Source of the DNA: Anaerolineae bacterium
Lineage (GTDB): Bacteria > Chloroflexota > Anaerolineae > Anaerolineales > Villigracilaceae
Direction: 5' to 3'
DNA: 7,172 bases
Assembly (NCBI GenBank): GCA_003524705.1
Contig: DQGV01000116.1
Span: 1 to 7,172 of the forward strand
Position numbers and translations under genes: made by a program. The notes beneath the pieces are model-generated. The model was not told the DNA's origin, made no database searches, and saw nothing but the letters and a program-made list of their open reading frames with translations. The number at the start of each line of letters is the position of its first letter. Position 1 is the stretch's first letter. Below, piece after piece: positions 1 through 6,044 of this stretch.

Positions 1-378
1 ATTTTCATAAAAAATCCAGCACTCGCGGTTAGTAGCATTTACAATTTGCCACCAAGTGTTATCTTCATTCCTGCCTATCACACCAAACACCTTCCCGCTC
101 GAAATTTGGTCAACGATATTATAAAAATTACTCGGACCCATCCGACAATTAGAATTTAAAGTTAAAGTAATTTCTGGTGGTGCAGTTGGCGTTGAAGTTG
201 GGCTTGGGGTTTCTGTTGCCGCAGGCGTTGGCGAATTTTCTATCACAATAATCGTCACTGGCGCTTGAACAGTGGGCGAAGGGATTTCAGTAGGTGAACT
301 TCCCAACCCTGGCACGCCACATGCCAACATAGCAAGAATTAAAAAAACGAACGCAAAAGAACTTTTTTGAGATTTCAT
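1..378 (-). CDS. SH3-domain lipoprotein, partial (C-terminus outside window)
   Basis: The first 126 codons of a surface lipoprotein are visible, and the frame stays open to the left edge. Residues 1-20 form a lipoprotein signal peptide: a short basic start (MKSQK), a hydrophobic stretch and a lipobox L-A-M-L-A-C with Cys20 as the lipidated residue. Residues about 21-68 are a low-complexity linker rich in Pro, Thr and Ser. From about residue 70 an SH3-like (bacterial SH3b) domain begins, with N-C-R-x-G-P, a Y-N-I-V strand, a G-R segment, T-W-W-Q-I and E-C-W-I, which are typical landmarks of this fold. Such proteins are anchored outside the membrane, and SH3b domains often bind cell-wall or other peptides; the ligand here is unknown. 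The start is supported by AAGGAG 6 nt before the ATG and a good promoter further upstream. The gene is divergent from the HEAT-repeat gene. Whether another domain follows the SH3 domain cannot be seen. Confidence 0.85.
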   Translation of the reverse strand, partial: MKSQKSSFAFVFLILAMLACGVPGLGSSPTEIPSPTVQAPVTIIVIENSPTPAATETPSPTSTPTAPPEITLTLNSNCRMGPSNFYNIVDQISSGKVFGVIGRNEDNTWWQIVNATNRECWIFYEN

Positions 379-384
379 AAACTT

Positions 385-390
385 CTCCTT
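385..390 (-). promoter_or_regulatory. Shine-Dalgarno site of the SH3 lipoprotein gene
   Basis: On the minus strand this reads AAGGAG, a strong match to the anti-Shine-Dalgarno sequence, with 6 nt between it and the ATG at 378. It fixes the start of the lipoprotein gene. It also contrasts with the divergent gene at 441, which has no such site. Confidence 0.8.
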
Positions 391-404
391 GAAATGATGT
401 TTTC

Positions 405-432
405 ATTATAGTCACTTCCCTTTTCATGTAAA
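405..432 (-). promoter_or_regulatory. Sigma70-type promoter for the SH3 lipoprotein gene
   Basis: On the minus strand a perfect -10 box TATAAT lies at 410-405 and a -35 box TTTACA (5 of 6 to consensus) at 432-427, with a 16-nt spacer. The predicted transcript start is near 398, leaving about a 20-nt leader that contains the Shine-Dalgarno site. The -35 box overlaps the presumed -10 box of the divergent HEAT gene. Confidence 0.65.
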
Positions 433-434
433 AT
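429..434 (+). promoter_or_regulatory. -10-like box for a probable leaderless HEAT-gene transcript
   Basis: TAAAAT (5 of 6 to TATAAT) sits exactly 6 nt before the ATG at 441, so the transcript would start at or next to the A of the start codon. No Shine-Dalgarno sequence lies between the box and the ATG. No convincing -35 box is seen; the best-spaced hexamer, TTATAG at 406-411, is weak. Calling this a leaderless promoter is inference from spacing. Confidence 0.45.
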
Positions 435-440
435 AGCCCA

Positions 441-1580
441 ATGGATTGGTTTACAAACTCCAAAACCTCTGAAATCAAAAAACTCATCACCCAGCTCGCC
501 GACGTGACCAAACGAGACAATGCCGCTCGCGAGTTACTAAAATTTGGCACAGATGCCGTTCCCATTTTGATAGAAACGCTTCAATCCCCAAGTGACAACT
601 TGGTCTTGCCGTGTCAACATTTACTCGCCCGAATCCCCTCCGCTTCGCCACAATTGATTCATGCTCTGCAAACCGCCCATCCACTTGTGCGCGGACGTGT
701 TGCCGAAATTTTTTCCATCAGTAAAGATAAAACCGCAATCCCCGCCTTGCTTGAATCATTAAACGGAGAATTTTTTACGGTTCGTTCGCGCTCTGCAATT
801 GCCTTAGGTTACATTGGTGATAAGCAAGTCATTCCAAATCTACTTCCATTGTTAAAAGATAAAGAAGATGAAGTTCGTATTGCGGCTTGTATGGCTTTAG
901 GCTTATTCAAAGACCCAAGTACTTTTGAAAAAATAGGGGATGTTTTACTCGATGACCCTAAGATAGAAGTTCGTCAAGCCGCGGCAAAAGCACTAGGCGA
1001 TACAAAACATCCAGATGCAATTCAATATTTGCTGGAAGCCTTACGCGATTCGTTTTGGTGGTTTGAACGCGAAGATATCGTCAAAGATTTGTTGAATGCT
1101 ATAGAAAACATGGGTGAAGCAGTCGTTGAGCCATTAATCGAAGCACTTGCTGATAAAGAAAAAACTGTCCGCAAATATTCTGCCATGATGTTAGGGAATC
1201 TAAAGGATGTACGCGCCATTGAAGAATTAGGCATGACGTTATATGATTTACATGATGAAGTCAGCTTAGTCGCGGCGGAGTCATTGGCTCAAATTGGAGA
1301 ACCAGCTATCCCCGTGTTAAGTGAGGCGTTGATTCATCCTGAAGTGGGTGTGCGTGAACATGCCGTCTATGGGTTAGGAAAAATCCAAAACGAAAGAGTG
1401 ATTCCATTCTTAATTGAAATGCTGAAAGATAATGATAGGCTTGTGCAACGACAAGCCATTCAAGCACTTGGAAATTTTAATAACGAATTAGCACGTTCTG
1501 CTTTGCAAGAAGTTGCATCAAATAGAAGTGACAGGGAATTTCATAACTTAGCGAAAAGCATTTTAGAAAATCAAAAATGA
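441..1580 (+). CDS. HEAT-repeat protein (PBS-lyase-type HEAT-like repeats)
   Basis: This 379-residue soluble protein has no signal peptide or membrane segment and is built almost wholly of tandem alpha-helical HEAT-like repeats of about 31 residues. Repeat landmarks recur as A-I-P-x-L-x-x-x-L followed by V-R-x-x-A-x-x-A-L-G, for example near residues 99-126, 130-156, 174-186, 229-254, 289-314 and 320-345. An atypical stretch with F-W-W-F-E-R at 205-210 lengthens one repeat. Such solenoids are protein-interaction scaffolds; some relatives attach bilins to phycobiliproteins, but nothing here suggests that role. The next gene overlaps its stop by 4 nt, so the two are probably translationally coupled and the HEAT protein may act with that membrane protein at the cytoplasmic face (inference). 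The ATG is chosen because a -10-like box lies 6 nt before it. The first 290 nt or so look richer in C-ending codons than the rest. The specific function is unknown. Confidence 0.9.
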   Translation: MDWFTNSKTSEIKKLITQLADVTKRDNAARELLKFGTDAVPILIETLQSPSDNLVLPCQHLLARIPSASPQLIHALQTAHPLVRGRVAEIFSISKDKTAIPALLESLNGEFFTVRSRSAIALGYIGDKQVIPNLLPLLKDKEDEVRIAACMALGLFKDPSTFEKIGDVLLDDPKIEVRQAAAKALGDTKHPDAIQYLLEALRDSFWWFEREDIVKDLLNAIENMGEAVVEPLIEALADKEKTVRKYSAMMLGNLKDVRAIEELGMTLYDLHDEVSLVAAESLAQIGEPAIPVLSEALIHPEVGVREHAVYGLGKIQNERVIPFLIEMLKDNDRLVQRQAIQALGNFNNELARSALQEVASNRSDREFHNLAKSILENQK

Positions 1581-2275
1581 TGAAACGAATTCATACTTTG
1601 CTTGCGATTCAATCTTTCGTTGCGATTTTGGTTTCGATTAATCGTTTAAGTTCACTGACTTTAGGCTATGTTGCTGAAAATGAATTCTTGCGTTGGGTGG
1701 ATTTGAATAATATGCTCATTTTGCCAATGATTAGTTTGATTGCTTTTTATTTTTTGAAGAAAACAATCGAATACAATTCGCCGCAACGTGAAGGCAAAAA
1801 CCATTTTGCGATTAACTTAACTTTTATTATTGGTGTTTATTTACTGGCGGCTGGTTATGGCAACCACGAAGTGACGAATTATTTACATCAGCGTTTTTGT
1901 TTGGAGAATTCTTCCAGTGATATATGTCGAATTATCATTTTCAATGACGATGAATTTAGTCATTGGGTTTTCTTTGCGGGTTTTATTCTAATGAACGCGG
2001 CATTATTGTTTTTACAAAATCTATTTCCATATCAAGGTGAATTGTCCAAAACGGATAATGCTTTATTAATTTTCAATTCTCTGTTTTTAGGTGCAGGGAT
2101 ATTTGCCAATTTAGGATTTGAAGAAATCGGTTTGGATTTATATGTAGTTGCTTTACTTGCTTTCCTTTCCGTTTATTTCTTATGGAAGAAAGGCAAACAA
2201 CCTTTGTTTATTTATTACACTTCCGCCAATTGGCTGGGATTAATTGCCAGTTTTGTCGCACAAATTTTTCGGTAA
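1577..2275 (+). CDS. Multi-pass membrane protein of unknown function
   Basis: I do not recognise this 232-residue protein. It has about six or seven hydrophobic segments, near residues 7-27, 45-61, 78-95, 128-149, 162-180, 185-203 and 209-230. The largest polar loop (about 96-127) holds an unusual cluster: N-H-E at 96-98, His104, Cys108, Cys117, then N-D-D-E-F-S-H at 123-129 at the start of the next membrane segment. These His, Asp and Glu residues could bind a metal or form a catalytic site, and the two cysteines could form a disulfide if the loop faces outward; both ideas are inference. The ATG at 1577 overlaps the HEAT stop in an ATGA arrangement, with a second in-frame ATG at 1580, which supports co-translation. 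The gene ends 1 nt before the stop of the convergent minus-strand gene, leaving no space for a terminator between them. Confidence 0.85.
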   Translation: MMKRIHTLLAIQSFVAILVSINRLSSLTLGYVAENEFLRWVDLNNMLILPMISLIAFYFLKKTIEYNSPQREGKNHFAINLTFIIGVYLLAAGYGNHEVTNYLHQRFCLENSSSDICRIIIFNDDEFSHWVFFAGFILMNAALLFLQNLFPYQGELSKTDNALLIFNSLFLGAGIFANLGFEEIGLDLYVVALLAFLSVYFLWKKGKQPLFIYYTSANWLGLIASFVAQIFR

Positions 2276-2276
2276 T

Positions 2277-3191
2277 CTAAATTTCTAAAAACTTTTCTAT
2301 GGCTGGCGCAATTTCTGTTAACTGTTGAATTTGATTAAATTCTTTTCTCAAGTCTTTATCCCCAAACAACAAAAGCGGAACATGATTGGCTGTGTGTTTT
2401 CTTGTAGATAAATCTTCCATGTTGCCGTGGTCTGATGTGAGCAAGATCAAGCTATCCTCATTTTTCCAAGCAGACAATAATCCTTTTAATACATTATCAA
2501 AAATTTCAAGTTGTTCAACTGCTGATCCCATATCTTGTTTATGACCAGCATAGTCACTTGCCCAATATTCAAAGAAAGAAAAATCATATTCTTTGGCGAG
2601 TTGTGCTAATTTGATTCCTGCTGTGTGTGGGTCAAATATCGGTGCATTTGGAAAATTAAGAAAATCATGCCAGCCTTGTCCAGTGAAATCAGCGGATAAG
2701 GCTTTGCCTGCGAAGTAATCTTCATGCGTAAATAACGAAACGCCCGCATTTGTTAATGCTAAAGGAATTGATGAATACAATCTTTTGCCAGAATCAATTC
2801 CATCAAAATAGCGTGGGGGATACGCATTGAGTAAAGCCGTTGTTTTATCCGCTTTGATAACTTTATGAAAAATTGTATCTGCTTCTAAATATTTTGCAGT
2901 TTCAGGGTTTGGTTTGGGACCATAGTGATAGCCTAATTCTTTTGGAATATTGATTCCAGTCAATAACACGGCTTGACCCGTAGCAGATTGTGGCAAGCCT
3001 TTTACTGCGAGGTTTGGATCAACTGCGCGTAGGCTGACGAATTCGTTATCAACAGATTCTATAGACTTCGTTATTTTTTTATTCCCCAGTAATGATTCAA
3101 GATATGGCATGTTCGCTTTGGCGAATGGATTGATTCCGGGGCTATCTTCGCCGAGTCCGATGCCGTCAAGAAATAAGAAAAGTAGTTTCAT
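2277..3191 (-). CDS. Alkaline-phosphatase-superfamily metalloenzyme (iPGM/phosphopentomutase-like)
   Basis: This 304-residue cytoplasmic protein belongs to the metalloenzyme branch of the alkaline phosphatase superfamily, which includes cofactor-independent phosphoglycerate mutase and phosphopentomutase. A full set of metal and nucleophile positions is visible: Asp9 in F-L-D-G-I-G, a nucleophile region Q-S-A-T-G-Q at 68-73 (Ser69 or Thr71), Asp213 and His217 in S-D-Y-A-G-H, Asp254-His255 in S-D-H-G-N-M-E-D, and His266 in H-T-A-N-H-V-P. The middle section (about 80-205) would be the variable cap domain that sets substrate choice. It is far shorter than the roughly 510-residue cofactor-independent phosphoglycerate mutase and its core motifs differ from classical DeoB, so I give no symbol. 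Phosphatase, phosphomutase or related activity on an unknown substrate is likely. It lies 81 nt downstream of the thioredoxin-like gene on the same strand. No Shine-Dalgarno sequence precedes the ATG. Confidence 0.88.
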   Translation of the reverse strand: MKLLFLFLDGIGLGEDSPGINPFAKANMPYLESLLGNKKITKSIESVDNEFVSLRAVDPNLAVKGLPQSATGQAVLLTGINIPKELGYHYGPKPNPETAKYLEADTIFHKVIKADKTTALLNAYPPRYFDGIDSGKRLYSSIPLALTNAGVSLFTHEDYFAGKALSADFTGQGWHDFLNFPNAPIFDPHTAGIKLAQLAKEYDFSFFEYWASDYAGHKQDMGSAVEQLEIFDNVLKGLLSAWKNEDSLILLTSDHGNMEDLSTRKHTANHVPLLLFGDKDLRKEFNQIQQLTEIAPAIEKFLEI

Positions 3192-3194
3192 TTG

Positions 3195-3219
3195 AATTTA
3201 CGATTTTTGATTTACGATT
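3195..3219. repeat. Short direct repeat between the thioredoxin-like and metalloenzyme genes
   Basis: The 10-mer ATTTACGATT occurs twice, at 3196-3205 and 3210-3219, with a 14-nt period, and a related GATTGAAGATTG follows. The copies lie within 30 nt upstream of the metalloenzyme ATG, where a ribosome-binding site would be expected. They could be a small operator, a degenerate tandem repeat or part of a dispersed repeat family; the sequence alone does not decide. Confidence 0.5.
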
Positions 3220-3272
3220 GAAGATTGAGAAATGTTGAGGTATAGAATCAATTTGAAGTCAGGAATGAGGCG

Positions 3273-3773
3273 TTATTGATTTAGTGAGTCGCGCACAAGT
3301 TGTGGGTCAAATGTCCCGACCAAACGCCAAAGTTCGTTGCCAAGTTCATCAAAATAAATAAATGTGGGCGTAAATTGAAATCCATACAGCGGTGCTAAAT
3401 CCATACCTGTTTCTTCTTGAATGTTGACGCGCACGATGTGAATTTGTTTACCGATGGTTTGACTGTTTAATTCTTGTTCAAGAGCATCTACAGTGGGTTT
3501 GATTGAAATACAAGCAAGACAATATGGAGATTGAAATTCAAGTAATACAGGTGTTCCCGAACCAATCAGTGATTGCACTTCTTGCGCGCCTTCTCTTAAT
3601 TGTGTTGGGCGTGGATGCACAATGCTCCATGCTACTACTAATGCAAACACAATGGTGATGAAAGCGGCATAATCATTCCATTTTGGTTTGTTGGTGAGTA
3701 AGATGATGCCAGTGATAATGATGAAGCCAATTGCGATGGCTAGAAAGGAATAACCGATGGGGAGTAAATTCAT
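3273..3773 (-). CDS. Membrane-anchored thioredoxin-like protein
   Basis: This 166-residue protein has two N-terminal membrane segments (about 6-27 and 35-52) joined by a short loop containing K29 and K31, then a thioredoxin-fold domain from about residue 60. The redox motif is C-L-A-C (85-88) after F-Q-S-P-Y, and the conserved cis-proline is in F-T-P-T-F (Pro136). The Lys-containing loop suggests that the loop is cytoplasmic and that both the N-terminus and the thioredoxin domain are outside, so a thiol-disulfide role on extracytoplasmic proteins is likely, in the style of TlpA or other membrane-tethered thioredoxins. Whether it reduces, oxidises or serves cytochrome maturation cannot be told, and no haem or CcdA-type gene is adjacent. 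It is the first gene of a minus-strand pair, divergent from the EF-G2 gene. The ATG has no clear Shine-Dalgarno sequence. Confidence 0.85.
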   Translation of the reverse strand: MNLLPIGYSFLAIAIGFIIITGIILLTNKPKWNDYAAFITIVFALVVAWSIVHPRPTQLREGAQEVQSLIGSGTPVLLEFQSPYCLACISIKPTVDALEQELNSQTIGKQIHIVRVNIQEETGMDLAPLYGFQFTPTFIYFDELGNELWRLVGTFDPQLVRDSLNQ

Positions 3774-3782
3774 TTTTTGTTA

Positions 3783-3788
3783 ATTATG
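3783..3788 (-). promoter_or_regulatory. Possible -10 box of the thioredoxin-like gene
   Basis: On the minus strand this reads CATAAT, 9 nt before the ATG at 3773, and would give a leader of only about 2 nt. Its upstream end touches the palindromic repeat, and the -35 region would fall inside that repeat. No good -35 hexamer was found, so support is weak. Confidence 0.25.
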
Positions 3789-3821
3789 TCATTGCGAGGA
3801 GCAAAGCGACGAAGCAATCTC
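3788..3821. repeat. Dispersed palindromic repeat (GTCATTGCGAGGAGC type)
   Basis: This 34-nt element begins GTCATTGCGAGGAGC and ends GACGAAGCAATCTC. Its outer arms ATTGC (3791-3795) and GCAAT (3814-3818) are perfect inverted repeats around an imperfect GAGGAGC-AAA-GCGACGA core. From general knowledge, near-identical intergenic elements recur in many copies in diverse bacterial genomes, so I read it as a REP- or MITE-like dispersed repeat. Only one copy is in this window. It lies between two divergent genes, just upstream of the EF-G2 promoter. Confidence 0.65.
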
Positions 3822-3830
3822 ATATCTTCT

Positions 3831-3859
3831 TTGACAATTCATTTAAGTTCTTTTACAAT
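3831..3859 (+). promoter_or_regulatory. Near-consensus sigma70-type promoter of the EF-G2 gene
   Basis: A perfect -35 box TTGACA (3831-3836) is followed after exactly 17 nt by TACAAT (3854-3859, 5 of 6 to TATAAT). Transcription should start near 3866, leaving a leader of about 48 nt that includes the ribosome-binding site. This is the strongest promoter-like sequence in the window and suggests substantial constitutive expression. Confidence 0.75.
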
Positions 3860-3897
3860 CATACAACTAACTAACTTGCCAGACATTCTAAATAATG

Positions 3898-3905
3898 AGG
3901 AAGGG
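3898..3905 (+). promoter_or_regulatory. Ribosome-binding site of the EF-G2 gene
   Basis: The purine run AGGAAGGG ends 8 nt before the ATG at 3914 and is a reasonable Shine-Dalgarno match. An ATG at 3895, just before it, is out of frame, so 3914 is the start. Confidence 0.6.
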
Positions 3906-3913
3906 CTTTTTCG

Positions 3914-5995
3914 ATGAAAGAGTATACCACCGAGTTTTTACGTAACGTCGCTTTGGTTTCGCATGGGGGAGCGGGGAAGACTATGTTGGCAGAAGCATTT
4001 TTACATGCTACAGGGGCTACAACCCGCTTGGGTAAAGTTGAGGATGGGACAACGATTTCAGATTACGATGATGAAGAACACCGCAGAAAAATTTCAATTT
4101 ATACAAGTGTCATTCCCATTGAACACCGCGACCATAAAATAAATATTTTAGATGCGCCCGGTTACACTGATTTTGTCGGCGAAATGGTTTCTGCCCTCAG
4201 TGTTGCTGATGGTGCAATTTTATTAGTGGATGCAGTGGCAGGCATTGAAGTGGGTACTGAAATTGCATGGCGATATTTAGACCAATTCAATTTGCCACGT
4301 TTTATCGTCATCAACAAACTTGACCGTGAAAATGCTGATTATGAAAAAGTGTATGCCGAAGTTGAAGCATTTATCCGCGCACATGATAAACGTGCTGTAA
4401 AAGTCCATTTGCCGATTGGTGAGAAACATGATTTCAAAGGCGTGGTGGATATCATTGGTATGAAAGCCTATTTAGGTGATGGAAAAACAACGGCTGATAT
4501 TCCTGCGGATTTAAAAGAAGCAGCAGATAAAGCCCATTTTGATTTAGTGGAAGCGGCGGCTGAGGGCGAAGATGAATTGATGGAGAAATATCTCGAAAAC
4601 GGTTCATTGTCTGACGCCGAAATGGTGCGTGGACTTGAAGATGTGGTTTACGCCGGAAGCTTTGTTCCGATATTTTGTGCGGCAGGCGGGCATGAAGTTG
4701 GTGCTATTGCTTTGCTCAACGACATCATTGATTTGTTACCTCCGCCGACACATGCTCCAAAACGAGTGGCACAAGGCAAAGATGGTGAAGAAGAATTAAA
4801 ACCATCAGACTCAGAACCGTTAGCCGCGTATGTTTGGAAAACAACCGCAGACCCATTCGTCGGCAAGATGACCTACTTCCGCGTTTTCTCAGGTTCCATC
4901 GCGGCTGATGCGCATGTCTGGAATCAAAACAAAAATGCTGATGAAAGAATGGCTGGTTTGCATTTTCAACGCGGCAAAGAGACGATACCTGCAAAAGTTA
5001 TCCATGCTGGTGATATTGCCGCCGTCTCAAAATTAAACGTCACGACTACTTGCGATACATTTTGTGATAAAGGACATCCGCTCACCATTGCAAAACCAGA
5101 ATTCCCTGCCGCTTTGTATCGTGTGGCGGTTACACCAAAAACGCAAGCCGATGCCGCAAAAATTTCCGCTACGCTCACTCGTTTATGTGAAGAAGATATG
5201 ACGCTCTCTTGGCAAAACGACCCCGTGACGCATGAAACGGTTTTACAAGGCATGGGTGACCAACAAATTGATGTTGCTATTCATCGCGCCCAAGCAAAAT
5301 TTCAAGTAGGCATTGTGCCTCACGAACCAAAGATTCCGTATCGTGAAGGAATTACTAAAAAAGCAACTGCCCAATATCGCCATAAAAAACAATCGGGTGG
5401 AGCAGGTCAATTTGGCGAAGTGCATTTGAGAATCGAACCGTATCATGAAGGTGAATTTGAATTTACAGATGAACTCGTCGGCATGAATCTCTCGCGTTCA
5501 TATTTACCGCCGATTGAAAAATCTATTCGTGCCACAATGGAAAAAGGTGCCTTTGCTGGTTACCCCATGAGCAATGTGAAAGTCATTGTCTTTGACGGCA
5601 AAGAACATGAAGTCGATTCAAAACCTGTGGCGTTTGAAATTGCTGGGCGTGAGGCTTTCAAACTTGCTGTGCAAGATGCAGGTCCCGTTTTATTTGAACC
5701 GATTATGAATGTGCGTGTCACTACGCCAGATGCTCACATGGGCGATGTGATGAGTGACCTAAGCACACGGCGCGGACGTGTACAAGGCACAGATTCTGAA
5801 CGCGGCAACACGGTCATTATTGCGCATGTGCCAATGGCTGAAATGTTACGTTATACAACTCAAATTCGTTCCATCACCGGCGGGCGCGGATATTTCACAA
5901 TGGAATTCGACCATTACGATACTGTGCCAAGTCATATTGCTGGTCCAATCATTGAGGTGCATAAGAAGGAATTAGAAGGGAAGAAGGAAGAGTAA
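3914..5995 (+). CDS. fusA: Elongation factor G-like translational GTPase (EF-G2 type)
   Basis: This is a full-length 693-residue EF-G-family protein. The GTPase domain has G1 S-H-G-G-A-G-K-T (16-23), G3 D-A-P-G-Y (80-84) and G4 N-K-L-D (134-137). Domains II and III follow (about 290-470). Domain IV begins at Y-R-E-G (about 475) with Q-S-G-G-A-G-Q-F-G and a tip-loop His565 in E-H-E-V-D-S, equivalent to the translocation-critical His of classical EF-G. Domain V starts near 593 with L-F-E-P-I-M and contains R-R-G-R-V. Classical EF-G has D-T-P-G-H at G3; here the catalytic His is Tyr84, and the Y-D-D-E-E-H-R-R-K-I switch region is also of the EF-G2 type. EF-G2 proteins are paralogues with translocation, recycling or stress-linked roles that differ between species, and at least one mycobacterial member is reported to lack ribosome-stimulated GTPase activity. 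The main EF-G is therefore probably encoded elsewhere. No str-operon genes (rpsL, rpsG, tuf) flank it. It has its own strong promoter. The symbol is a family-level label. Confidence 0.95.
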   Translation: MKEYTTEFLRNVALVSHGGAGKTMLAEAFLHATGATTRLGKVEDGTTISDYDDEEHRRKISIYTSVIPIEHRDHKINILDAPGYTDFVGEMVSALSVADGAILLVDAVAGIEVGTEIAWRYLDQFNLPRFIVINKLDRENADYEKVYAEVEAFIRAHDKRAVKVHLPIGEKHDFKGVVDIIGMKAYLGDGKTTADIPADLKEAADKAHFDLVEAAAEGEDELMEKYLENGSLSDAEMVRGLEDVVYAGSFVPIFCAAGGHEVGAIALLNDIIDLLPPPTHAPKRVAQGKDGEEELKPSDSEPLAAYVWKTTADPFVGKMTYFRVFSGSIAADAHVWNQNKNADERMAGLHFQRGKETIPAKVIHAGDIAAVSKLNVTTTCDTFCDKGHPLTIAKPEFPAALYRVAVTPKTQADAAKISATLTRLCEEDMTLSWQNDPVTHETVLQGMGDQQIDVAIHRAQAKFQVGIVPHEPKIPYREGITKKATAQYRHKKQSGGAGQFGEVHLRIEPYHEGEFEFTDELVGMNLSRSYLPPIEKSIRATMEKGAFAGYPMSNVKVIVFDGKEHEVDSKPVAFEIAGREAFKLAVQDAGPVLFEPIMNVRVTTPDAHMGDVMSDLSTRRGRVQGTDSERGNTVIIAHVPMAEMLRYTTQIRSITGGRGYFTMEFDHYDTVPSHIAGPIIEVHKKELEGKKEE

Positions 5996-6003
5996 GAAAA
6001 GAG

Positions 6004-6037
6004 TTATACGCCAAATTAATTTCTAAAAGTCGTATAA
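6004..6037. repeat. Inverted repeat covering the response-regulator promoter
   Basis: TTATACG (6004-6010) and CGTATAA (6031-6037) are perfect 7-nt inverted repeats separated by 20 nt. The right arm contains most of the TATAAT box of the downstream gene. An odd-centred palindrome, GTATAATAC (6032-6040), overlaps the same arm. This could be an operator at which a dimeric repressor blocks the -10 region, or chance in AT-rich DNA. With a 20-nt loop and no T-run after it, it is not a good terminator for the EF-G2 gene. Confidence 0.35.
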
Positions 6038-6038
6038 T
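6033..6038 (+). promoter_or_regulatory. -10 box for a probable leaderless response-regulator transcript
   Basis: A perfect TATAAT ends 6 nt before the ATG at 6045, so transcription should begin at the start codon. No Shine-Dalgarno sequence can fit between the two, and no convincing -35 hexamer is seen at the right spacing. The geometry matches the HEAT gene at 441. Confidence 0.55.
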
Positions 6039-6044
6039 ACCCTT

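Noticed and set aside
287..684. Minus-strand open frames across the HEAT gene start and the lipoprotein promoter
   Set aside because: They run antisense through HEAT codons and through the divergent promoter region. The real minus-strand gene starts at 378 in a frame with a lipoprotein signal and an SH3 domain.
2231..2254. Possible terminator (TGGC...GCCA followed by TTTT) before the convergent stops
   Set aside because: The stem is only 4 bp with an 11-nt loop and lies inside codons of the membrane protein; too weak to call.
1577..2275. Membership of the membrane protein in the CREST (alkaline ceramidase/PAQR) hydrolase superfamily
   Set aside because: The segment count and membrane-embedded histidines prompted the idea, but the expected C-terminal HxxxH and the Ser/Asp positions are not seen.
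4648..5446. Several minus-strand open frames opposite the EF-G2 gene
   Set aside because: They are antisense to a strongly conserved coding sequence, show no recognisable domain or ribosome-binding site, and overlap each other; they are by-products of the EF-G2 codons.
5996..6044. Rho-independent terminator after the EF-G2 gene
   Set aside because: The only inverted repeat has a 20-nt loop, an AT-rich 7-bp stem and no T-run; it fits a promoter-associated site better.
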